Shown here: in pieces, positions 6,148 to 12,345 of the stretch
How positions within the stretch are numbered: position 1 is the stretch's first letter
Layout of the letters: every line of letters begins with the position of its first letter
Assembly (NCBI GenBank): GCA_964630905.1
Contig: CAZVWR010000076.1
Span: 1 to 12,345 of the forward strand
Length of the DNA stretch: 12,345 nucleotides
Direction: 5' to 3'
From: JAGOEX01 sp964630905
GTDB lineage: Bacteria; UBP6; UBA1177
Program-made: the position numbers and the translations under genes
Notes under the pieces: generated by a model
The model's database searches: none
What the model was told of the DNA's origin: nothing
The model's input: the letters and a program-made list of their open reading frames with translations, nothing else

Positions 6148-7081
6148 GATCAGGAAGTTAAAGCTTTTCTTAATTCAGGCACTTAAAAAAAGCAGAACGC
6201 TCAAGGTTCTATGGGAGACCGGTTACGGATTTTATGTTGATGACGGGTTTACTTTTGCGGCAGCGATCAGTTTCTATTTTATGCTTAGCTTTATCCCGTT
6301 TCTTATTCTTTTGGGAGCAACTACAGGTTATGTTATTGATTACATTCAGGACATTCAGAATCTCACAAATGAGGAAATGGCAACATACATTATGAATTAT
6401 CTGAATGCGGCAATCCCTTTTTTAAGTGAAAAATATGTTGCAGGATTTATAAACATTGCAGATTACAAAGCCAGTCTTACAACCATCGGTCTGGTCTCTC
6501 TGGCTGTTTCAGCGACACTCCTTTTTTCGACACTTCACTATTGTTTTTTCAAGATCTTCGGCGGGAAGTCAGTAAATTTTGTTCTCACCCGTCTCATGGG
6601 GATAGTTTTTCTTCTTACGATAACCATCTTGTTGTTTTTCCTCCACTATATGACCACCATTTTCATTTCGGTAACCGGATTCATTACAACAAAACTTCCC
6701 TCTACCGCATGGATATTTGAAATTGTTTCAGACACCAAGATATATGGATTTGCCCTTTCAACGGTCATAATCATCTTTCTTTTCGGAATCCTCATATATT
6801 ACTTCACTTTCGGCGTGAAAAGATCAAAAATGGCGATTCTTTACGGAGCGCTTCTTTTCAGTTTTCTCTGGAACGGTGCAAAACTCGTCTATAATTTCTA
6901 TATTACTGAAATCTCTAACTTTTCTTTGTTTTACGGTTCCGCGACATGGATAATAACAAGCGTTCTGTGGGTATATTACAGTGCTCTGATACTGCTTCTT
7001 TCAATGGAATTCATCAAAGCCCTCATCACGGTTTTCCCGTCACTGATCGATAAAGAAGTTCCTGCCAAAATCAAGGTCTGA
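6137..7081 (+). CDS. YihY/BrkB-family inner-membrane protein
   Basis: A polytopic membrane protein of the YihY/BrkB family (once misnamed RNase BN), whose molecular function is unsettled. About six hydrophobic segments are visible. The first follows the family hallmark DDGFTFAAAISFYFMLSF (SFIPFLILLGATTGYVI). Others include TTIGLVSLAVSATLLFS, LMGIVFLLTITILLFFL, LSTVIIIFLFGILIYYF and ILYGALLFSFLWNG, and the last contains GSATWIITSVLWVYYS, also a family hallmark. No ATG is available before the first segment. TTG 6137, 11 bases after AGGGG (6121-6125), overlaps the der stop codon and suits translational coupling; TTG 6110, further inside der, would give nine more residues (323 aa). Its 3' end overlaps the convergent ispD by 42 bp, leaving no room for a terminator between them. 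Confidence 0.88.
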   Translation: MLNKIRKLKLFLIQALKKSRTLKVLWETGYGFYVDDGFTFAAAISFYFMLSFIPFLILLGATTGYVIDYIQDIQNLTNEEMATYIMNYLNAAIPFLSEKYVAGFINIADYKASLTTIGLVSLAVSATLLFSTLHYCFFKIFGGKSVNFVLTRLMGIVFLLTITILLFFLHYMTTIFISVTGFITTKLPSTAWIFEIVSDTKIYGFALSTVIIIFLFGILIYYFTFGVKRSKMAILYGALLFSFLWNGAKLVYNFYITEISNFSLFYGSATWIITSVLWVYYSALILLLSMEFIKALITVFPSLIDKEVPAKIKV

Positions 7082-7732
7082 TCTGGTTGTGATCTTTATG
7101 TTTGTCTTTTCACCTTCAATAATGAAAATATCTATTTCTTTCAGATAGTTGAACACAACTCCGCAGTCGTCTGTGGCAGTAAATCCCGGATCTTTGAAAG
7201 CGGTTTCATAAGCCAGGTTTATAACTGAAAGAATAAAACCCTGAGGAGTCTGAACAAGTTTAAGTGACGATCTTTCAGGAATAGCTTTCATTTTTCCGGA
7301 AATGTCTGTTTCTATAACTGTGTCCGGAACGCTGAGAGCAACATTAACTGCATCGTGTGTGTCAAGAGCCGTTATCACATTTGTAATTATCTTTTCAGAA
7401 ACAAAAGGGCGTGCCGCATCGTGGATGAGAATTTTTGTATCCGGCTGATAGTCCTTAAAAAATTCAATGCCTGCAAAACTTGAAAGACTTCTTGTGTTTC
7501 CACCGGGGATGATCGCTTTCACTTTTGAAAAACCGCTCATCAGTTTTTTAGCACTGTAAACATGGTCCGGATGGATGACAACAACAATTTCATCAATCAG
7601 GGGATGATGTTCAAATGCCGCAACTGAGTGCTCAAATATAGTCTTTTCCCCAATTCTTTCAAACTGTTTTGGAATGTCTCCGCCAAACCTTGAACCGGTT
7701 CCCCCCGCAAGAATTACCGCTACGACTTTCAA
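7040..7732 (-). CDS. ispD: 2-C-methyl-D-erythritol 4-phosphate cytidylyltransferase
   Basis: IspD transfers CMP from CTP to MEP, the third step of the non-mevalonate isoprenoid pathway. Starting at TTG 7732 the protein has 230 residues, the usual length. AAGGAG lies six bases before this TTG, and the reading MKVVAVILAGG begins exactly where IspD proteins begin. The same frame stays open for another 97 codons upstream, but that stretch has no IspD similarity and covers the divergent promoter region and start of the neighbouring lipoprotein gene. Visible motifs: LAGGTGSRFGG (8-18) with R15, IPKQF with K22, GGNTRS (77-82), HDAARP (104-109) with D105, VPDTVIE, RSSLKLVQTPQGF, ATDDCG and TNIKITT near the end. 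Those correspond to known CTP- and MEP-binding residues in E. coli IspD. It converges on and overlaps the yihY-like gene and diverges from the large lipoprotein gene. Confidence 0.95.
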   Translation of the reverse strand: MKVVAVILAGGTGSRFGGDIPKQFERIGEKTIFEHSVAAFEHHPLIDEIVVVIHPDHVYSAKKLMSGFSKVKAIIPGGNTRSLSSFAGIEFFKDYQPDTKILIHDAARPFVSEKIITNVITALDTHDAVNVALSVPDTVIETDISGKMKAIPERSSLKLVQTPQGFILSVINLAYETAFKDPGFTATDDCGVVFNYLKEIDIFIIEGEKTNIKITTRSDLDFGRNFFIDQ

Positions 7733-7763
7733 ATCGTTCTCCTTTTTCAAACAATTGCAGTAA

Positions 7764-7791
7764 AATTTAACCCAATTCCAAAAAAACTCAA
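7764..7791 (-). promoter_or_regulatory. Candidate ispD promoter
   Basis: On the minus strand, TTGAGT (complement of 7786-7791, 4/6) and TAAATT (complement of 7764-7769, 4/6) are separated by 16 bases. The predicted start is near 7757, about 25 bases before TTG 7732. The -35 lies in the left arm of the inverted repeat at 7787-7807. Matches are modest. Confidence 0.33.
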
Positions 7792-7807
7792 ACTTTATAG
7801 TTTTGAG
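7787..7807. promoter_or_regulatory. Inverted repeat between divergent promoters
   Basis: CTCAAA (7787-7792) and TTTGAG (7802-7807) form a perfect six-base inverted repeat around a nine-base centre. It lies between the candidate ispD and lipoprotein promoters and overlaps the ispD -35, a fitting place for an operator. The same 139-bp region also holds ATTGCAGT twice (7754-7761 and 7842-7849). Confidence 0.3.
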
Positions 7808-7813
7808 GAAAAA

Positions 7814-7841
7814 TTGTTTCATCCTGATATCTGAGTAAAAT
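7814..7841 (+). promoter_or_regulatory. Candidate promoter of the lipoprotein pair
   Basis: TTGTTT (7814-7819) and TAAAAT (7836-7841, 5/6) are separated by 16 bases. Transcription would start near 7848, about 24 bases before ATG 7872. The -35 is weak. No promoter is needed for the second lipoprotein gene, which follows 20 bp after the first. Confidence 0.35.
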
Positions 7842-7871
7842 ATTGCAGTCATTTTTTTGGGGAGAAAGATA

Positions 7872-10715
7872 ATGAAAAAGATTATTTGGGGATTTGCGGT
7901 ATTATTTGCGGTATTAAGTTTCATTTCATGTGACGGTTCAAAGGACAACAAGACAGGTTCTGCCGTATGCGGAGATTTTCTTGTTATGAATGGTGAAAAA
8001 TGTGATATGTACAACCTTGACAATCAGACTTGCGAAACGCTCGGTTTCGGAGCAGGTACCCTTGAGTGTGAGGAAAACTGCCTTGAATTTGACACGTCGG
8101 GCTGCGGAGCTTCGGTTTTCTGCGGTGATAACAAGATAGACGGCACTGATGTTTGTGACGGGACCGATCTTGGCGGAAAGGAGTGTATAGATTTCGGTTT
8201 TGAGGATGGAACTTTGAAATGTATGTCAAACTGTTCAGGTTTTGATAAATCAGAATGTGGAAAATCACTCAATTGCGGAAATGACAAGATAGATCAGGGC
8301 GAGATTTGTGACGGCAGCGACCTTAATGGAAAAACCTGTGAGGATGAAGGTTTTGAGCAGGGAGATCTGAAATGCTCTGATGATTGTAAAACTTTTGATA
8401 AGTCTGAATGTTACACCCCATGTGCCCCGGAATGCGGTGACAGAGTTTGCGGACCTGATCCTGTATGTGGTGAGCCTTGCGGAGAATGCACAGGTGATTT
8501 TGAACTTTGCAGTAATGAAGGAAAATGTGAAAAGAACTGCGATCTTGATCCATTTACATCTGATAGAAAAGTTGACATAAACCTTGAAACCGCCACGGTT
8601 TCAGGAGAAATAACTCTTAACGGAGTCACCCCTGCGAATAATACAAAAGAGAATTACAATACAGAGAACAGAGGAAGCATAGGTTTCATAAATAAACAGA
8701 GCGGTCAGGGATATTATATAAGCATCGGAAGCTCGGGTAAAGCGGCATTTTCAGCAAAGTTGTTCAAAGGGACCTATGATGTTGTGTTCAACCCCAACAA
8801 TGCTGACTATCAGAATGTTTTTCCCAGCCTTAACATGAATCTCCAGAGTGAACTTGCTGTTGATAAGGACATGACAAAGAATTTTGATCTTGAAACAGCA
8901 ACAGTAAGCGGAAAAATAACAATAGACGGCAAGACGATGGCTAATAACACAAAACAGGGTTACGAGGCCGAAAGCAGGGGCTCCATCAGGTTTACAAATA
9001 ACGAAAGTGCTTCATCCGTTTCCGTGAGCATCGGTTCAAGCGGAGAGGCGGCATACAGCTTCAAACTTTACAAGGGAACATATTCGGCGACATTTTCACC
9101 GAACAATGAAGATTATCAGACTTCGGTTCCGGAAATGAACATGATCCTTGGCGGAAATATTGAAATAAACTCTGATGTTACAAAGAATTTTAATCTTGAA
9201 ACGGTGACAGTCAGCGGAAAGATCACCATCAATGGCGCAGCGATGGCAAACAACACAAAACAGGGTTACGAGACCGAAAGCAGAGCAACTGTTTATGTAG
9301 CCAATGTTGAGAGCGGATCGACCACCAATGTGTCTCTCGGCAGTTCAGGAGAAGCCGCTTTCAGCAGAAAAATATTCAAAGGAAAATATAATTTTTCATT
9401 CAATCCCAACAGTGCGGATTATCAGAATGTAATTCCAGATATCAATATGATCCTTGAAAACGATGTTGACATTCAGTCCGATATGACAAGGAACTTCAAT
9501 CTTGATACTGTCACTCTGTCGGGAAGTGTGAAGCTTAACGGTGCAACGATGCCGAACAACACAAAACAGGGTTACGAGACCGAAAGCAGAGGATCAATAT
9601 ATATTAAAAACGAGGAGAGCGGTGACGGAATGTCTCTGAGCATCGGAAGTTCAGGTGTTGCCGCATATTCTTCAAAAGTTTATAAAGGGACATACACTTT
9701 TACACTTCAGCCAAACTCCGCAGATTATCAGAATGTTATGCCTCAAATGAACATAATCCTTGAAAAGAAAGTGAGCGCAAACTCTGATACGAAGAAGGAT
9801 TTCAATACGGAAACCGCAATATTCAGCGGAAAGGTGACTCTCAACGGATCTACCATGGCCAACAACACAAAACAGTACTATGAAACTGAATCAAGAGGTT
9901 TTCTTGGATTTAAAAATAAAGAGAGCGGAGATTATTTTTCCACAACTCTGGGCTCATCAGGCGAAGCTTCATACAGTATTACGCTTTTCAAAGGGACTTA
10001 TGATATAACTCTTTCGCCGAACAACTCTGACTATCAGGATGTTCTTCCTGCAATTGAACAGGTTCTTGAAAACAATGTCGTTCTTGAATCCAACCTGACA
10101 AAGAATTTCAATCCTGAAACAGTGAATATAACGGGAACTGTCAAACTTAACGGCGCTACAATGCCTAACAATACAAAGCAGTATTATGAAACGGAATCGC
10201 GAGGTTTTATCATTTTCAGAAACAAATCATCGGTTGATACGATGTCCGTTTCTGTCGGAAGCAGCGGTGTCGCGGCATTTTCTTTCAAACTTTTCAAAGG
10301 ATCATACGATGTCGATTTTTCATCAAATAATGATGATTATCAGAATGTGCTTCCTGACCAGAACATAAAAATATACAAAGGTTGCTATGATTACAGTGCC
10401 GGATGTGATCTTGACATGGAAAATATAACAGGAACATGGGAATTTGTTCCTGATGGAGCTTACTGGAAACCGGTGACATTCTATCTGACCCAGAATGGTG
10501 AAGAACTGACGGGAAACTATGATTCCTACAACAAATCGGGAACAATAGAGCCGGGGACAAGAAAAGGAAATTACATCAAGTTCCAGTTCGATCCTTATTA
10601 TGACATGATAGTAGAAGGAACAATCGTTTCAGGCTGTGTTATCCTCGGCAGATTTGACACCATTGGATACTCCGGCAACTACGATTCCGATTTTGTCGGA
10701 TATAAAGTGCCGTAA
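7872..10715 (+). CDS. Large repeat-built surface lipoprotein (3 x 51-aa Cys repeats, 6 x 102-aa beta repeats)
   Basis: A 947-residue secreted lipoprotein of unknown function. ATG 7872 follows GGGGAG (7859-7864) by seven bases; an upstream TTG at 7857 overlaps that site. A Sec/SPII signal ends FISC with C20 lipidated and Asp at +2. Residues 33-180 are three Myxococcus-type disulfide repeats (CGDxxID.GE.CDG.xL.GKxC..xGF..G.LxC...C..FD.SxC), six cysteines each at the same offsets, period exactly 51. A further Cys-rich stretch (~184-225, CGPDPVCGEPCGEC) follows. From L238 come six repeats of exactly 102 residues (starts 238, 340, 442, 544, 646, 748), each with SGKxTLNG, NNTKQxYExESRG, GSSGxAA and KGTYxxxFxPNxxDYQNV. 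Their beta-strand pattern and GTYD turn resemble carboxypeptidase-regulatory/transthyretin-like domains. The C-terminus (~840-947, ITGTWEF, LTQNGEELTGNYD) looks like a separate small beta barrel. Probably displayed at the cell surface; ligand unknown. Confidence 0.9.
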   Translation: MKKIIWGFAVLFAVLSFISCDGSKDNKTGSAVCGDFLVMNGEKCDMYNLDNQTCETLGFGAGTLECEENCLEFDTSGCGASVFCGDNKIDGTDVCDGTDLGGKECIDFGFEDGTLKCMSNCSGFDKSECGKSLNCGNDKIDQGEICDGSDLNGKTCEDEGFEQGDLKCSDDCKTFDKSECYTPCAPECGDRVCGPDPVCGEPCGECTGDFELCSNEGKCEKNCDLDPFTSDRKVDINLETATVSGEITLNGVTPANNTKENYNTENRGSIGFINKQSGQGYYISIGSSGKAAFSAKLFKGTYDVVFNPNNADYQNVFPSLNMNLQSELAVDKDMTKNFDLETATVSGKITIDGKTMANNTKQGYEAESRGSIRFTNNESASSVSVSIGSSGEAAYSFKLYKGTYSATFSPNNEDYQTSVPEMNMILGGNIEINSDVTKNFNLETVTVSGKITINGAAMANNTKQGYETESRATVYVANVESGSTTNVSLGSSGEAAFSRKIFKGKYNFSFNPNSADYQNVIPDINMILENDVDIQSDMTRNFNLDTVTLSGSVKLNGATMPNNTKQGYETESRGSIYIKNEESGDGMSLSIGSSGVAAYSSKVYKGTYTFTLQPNSADYQNVMPQMNIILEKKVSANSDTKKDFNTETAIFSGKVTLNGSTMANNTKQYYETESRGFLGFKNKESGDYFSTTLGSSGEASYSITLFKGTYDITLSPNNSDYQDVLPAIEQVLENNVVLESNLTKNFNPETVNITGTVKLNGATMPNNTKQYYETESRGFIIFRNKSSVDTMSVSVGSSGVAAFSFKLFKGSYDVDFSSNNDDYQNVLPDQNIKIYKGCYDYSAGCDLDMENITGTWEFVPDGAYWKPVTFYLTQNGEELTGNYDSYNKSGTIEPGTRKGNYIKFQFDPYYDMIVEGTIVSGCVILGRFDTIGYSGNYDSDFVGYKVP
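7968..8411 (+). repeat. Three in-frame 153-bp cysteine-rich repeats
   Basis: They encode residues 33-180 of the large lipoprotein. Cysteines fall at 33, 44, 54, 66, 70, 78 and again at +51 and +102 without exception. The first unit is the most divergent (GEKCDMYNL in place of CDGxxL). The spacing is what identifies it as a member of the set. Confidence 0.85.
8583..10379 (+). repeat. Six in-frame 306-bp tandem repeats
   Basis: Units start at 8583, 8889, 9195, 9501, 9807 and 10113, exactly 306 bp apart; the last is shortened to about 89 codons before the C-terminal domain. Two sequence subfamilies are visible: units 2-4 with QGYExESR and units 5-6 with QYYETESRG; unit 1 (ENYNTENRG) is the outlier. 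Units 3 and 4 share 37 identical bases (9249-9285 and 9555-9591), against much lower identity elsewhere. Confidence 0.9.
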
Positions 10716-10735
10716 TAACTTTTTTGGAGAAGGAA

Positions 10736-12345
10736 ATGAAAATGTTTTTGAATTTTATTCTATCTGTTTTTCTGATGATGGCTTTTGTTTCATGTGATCT
10801 TGAAAAAAAAGATAAAACAGATAATGACATTGAAATTACAGATGAGGCCACCGACGACTTGTCCGACGAAGTTTTAACGGAGTCGGACGAAACAGTTGAC
10901 GAACAAGTTGATGAAGTTGCAGACGAGACAATCGATGAGTCTATTGACGAAACAGTCGATCTCACGACTGACGACTCACCCTTCACGGATGAAGATGAGG
11001 CCACCGACGAGAACACCGACGAAACAACCGATGAGACCATTGATGAGTCTGTGGACGAAATCGTTGATGAAACAGTTGACGAAGAGAGTGATGATGACTT
11101 GTCCGACGAAGCCTTGGCGGAGTCGGATGAAACGGCTGATGATTTTGAGCCGTATACCGACTATGTTTTTGATGAAACTTATTATGTGAATGAAATGGGC
11201 TCTGACAAGGAATGCTGTTTTGATCTCAATGGTGATTCAGTTATAGATAACAAGATCAGTTCTATTTTTACCACGATGGAATCATTCACGGGATTCACCT
11301 ATTCATCGATGTATCAGAATAAAGTTGAGAGTGGAGACATCTGTTCAATTTACGAGGAAAGGGCTGGATCAATGCCGTTCTTTGACTGTTTTGACACAGA
11401 TATTGATTATTCTGACAACAGTTCAGGAGAAGAGCCGTTTATCGTCTGGGTGGAAAATTTCATTAAATACGGAACCTCATACTCAGATAACCCTGTCAGC
11501 TTTTATGAAATAGAAAAAACTGACAAAATAAGAGGCACATCTCCGAAAATAAAGGGCTTTCCTGTTATCCTTATTAGTGAAGAACCGTTAAAAATTGATA
11601 TAACTGATGCTGTAATTGAGTTGACACTTGATGTTTCTTCAAATCCGGTAAGCGGTATCATGGGCGGATCTATTTTAATGGAAGATCTTGCGGCAGGATT
11701 GAATGAATCCTTATCTCACTGCACATGTCTCAATGCTCCTTCCGGGCTTTTCACGGTTGATTCAGAAAAGAAACTGGAGTGCGGTCTGGAGACAAACAGT
11801 TGTGACAGCGAAACAGAGCCAGATTGTTATAATACCGGTCAATACTGTTCAATGTATGAAGCTCTGTTCATTCCTGATATTGATAATGACGGTGACACAA
11901 TAAATGACTCGATCTCGGTGGGATTTGATTTTTCGCTTGTTTCAGCAGAGATCGGAGAAATTCATGTTTTTACAGATACTGATGAAGACGGAATTGATGA
12001 TCTCAAAGACAACTGCCCAATGGTGGCAAACGCCAATCAACTTGATTCAGACAAAGACGGACTGGGTGATGTTTGTGACTGCAGTCCTTCACACTCAAGA
12101 TATGATGGTGAACTCTGCAATGGACTTGATGACACTTGCGAAGGACTGACAGATGAAGATTTTCCGATGCTTGGAAGTGCTTGCGGAACAGGTGCGTGTC
12201 TTGGGGGAATAATACATTGTTCATTAGATATGCTCTCAACAATATGTTCAACGGAAGAAGGCGGTTCAAACGATATGAGCGGTCCTGAAGTTTGTGACGG
12301 AAAAGACAATGATTGTGACGGCTTTACTGATGAAGAGGAAGAAGC
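10736..12345 (+). CDS. Acidic Ca2+-binding-type surface lipoprotein, MopE/TSP3-like (3' end outside the window)
   Basis: The frame stays open from ATG 10736 to the right edge (536 codons seen). GGAG at 10726-10729 precedes the start by six bases. The signal MKMFLNFILSVFLMMAFVSC gives lipidated C20 with Asp at +2. Residues ~29-140 are an extreme Asp/Glu/Thr/Ser tether of DETVDE/TDE/IDE-type units. Then come DLNGDSVID (163-171), a Ca2+-loop or dockerin-like motif, and a ~200-residue globular part. A second loop, DIDNDGDTIND, lies at 381-391. A thrombospondin type 3-like segment follows (414-448, DTDEDGIDD, DNCP, DSDKDGLGDVCD). Two MopE-like metal-site motifs end the visible part: ELCNGLDDTCEGLTDED (459) and EVCDGKDNDCDGFTDE (518). 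Such motifs are frequent in secreted proteins of Myxococcota and relatives. Co-transcription with the preceding lipoprotein is likely (20-bp gap). Role unknown; Ca2+-stabilised adhesion or matrix function is inference. Confidence 0.88.
   Translation, partial: MKMFLNFILSVFLMMAFVSCDLEKKDKTDNDIEITDEATDDLSDEVLTESDETVDEQVDEVADETIDESIDETVDLTTDDSPFTDEDEATDENTDETTDETIDESVDEIVDETVDEESDDDLSDEALAESDETADDFEPYTDYVFDETYYVNEMGSDKECCFDLNGDSVIDNKISSIFTTMESFTGFTYSSMYQNKVESGDICSIYEERAGSMPFFDCFDTDIDYSDNSSGEEPFIVWVENFIKYGTSYSDNPVSFYEIEKTDKIRGTSPKIKGFPVILISEEPLKIDITDAVIELTLDVSSNPVSGIMGGSILMEDLAAGLNESLSHCTCLNAPSGLFTVDSEKKLECGLETNSCDSETEPDCYNTGQYCSMYEALFIPDIDNDGDTINDSISVGFDFSLVSAEIGEIHVFTDTDEDGIDDLKDNCPMVANANQLDSDKDGLGDVCDCSPSHSRYDGELCNGLDDTCEGLTDEDFPMLGSACGTGACLGGIIHCSLDMLSTICSTEEGGSNDMSGPEVCDGKDNDCDGFTDEEEE
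10841..11139 (+). repeat. Degenerate direct repeats in the Asp/Glu-rich tether
   Basis: GACTTGTCCGACGAA occurs at 10856-10870 and 11096-11110, exactly 240 bp (80 codons) apart, each followed by a similar ACGGAGTCGGA / GCGGAGTCGGA segment. GATGAGGCCACCGACGA occurs at 10841-10857 and 10994-11010. Between them are many short GAYGAR units. The pattern suggests growth of the tether by duplication, with length likely to vary between strains. Confidence 0.75.

Noticed and set aside
7733..8023. 97-codon upstream extension of the ispD frame
   Set aside because: A strong ribosome site and the conserved IspD N-terminus begin at TTG 7732. The extension overlaps the divergent promoter region and the start of the lipoprotein gene and shows no family similarity.
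8323..8629. Several short minus-strand ORFs under the cysteine repeats
   Set aside because: They are out-of-frame shadows of a clearly coding region, without ribosome sites or recognisable motifs.
10639..11040. Minus-strand Ser/Val-rich ORF of 133 codons
   Set aside because: It is the antisense reading of the GAYGAR-rich tether; its serine repeats follow directly from the acidic codons, and it has no ribosome site.

Overview
The window appears to come from a Gram-negative bacterium of moderate-to-low G+C. It carries Sec/SPII lipoproteins, a MEP-pathway gene (ispD), the GTPase Der, and surface proteins built from Myxococcus-type cysteine repeats, thrombospondin type 3-like Ca2+ loops and MopE-like CNGxDDxC/CDGxDNDCDG motifs. 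That combination is most familiar from Myxococcota and other deltaproteobacteria-like, often uncultured lineages. This placement is inference from protein style, not a phylogenetic result.

Bases 1-4210 look accessory. They hold the 3' part of a beta-class DNA methyltransferase, overlapping a BglII-like restriction endonuclease (a compact type II R-M pair). Next is an Arm-less ABC-F ATPase of the antibiotic-resistance (Vga/Msr-like) layout behind its own sigma70-type promoter. After it, on the opposite strand, is an AAA ATPase/DUF4143 gene. That ATPase gene, its promoter and three 33-bp-spaced operator-like repeats lie between two perfect 26-bp direct repeats. The left copy begins on the last base of the ABC-F stop codon, so the segment looks like a 1,462-bp insertion. 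A small lipoprotein gene follows the right copy, which may supply its -35 hexamer.

Bases 4762-7732 are core genes: der (two-domain GTPase for ribosome assembly) overlapping a yihY/BrkB-type membrane protein gene, and a convergent ispD whose 3' end overlaps that of yihY by 42 bp. A 139-bp divergent region with two candidate promoters and an inverted repeat separates ispD from the next unit.

Bases 7872-12345 form a tandem pair of secreted lipoprotein genes on the + strand, 20 bp apart with similar ribosome binding regions. The first (947 aa) is strikingly regular: three cysteine repeats of exactly 51 residues, then six beta-rich repeats of exactly 102 residues. The second runs off the right edge (at least 536 aa). 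It has a very acidic Asp/Glu tether after the lipid anchor, several Ca2+-loop motifs and MopE-like motifs.

The most unusual features are the repeat-bounded ATPase unit with its regularly spaced operators, the Arm-less ABC-F with a minimal upstream ORF, and the indel-free repeat architecture of the large lipoprotein.
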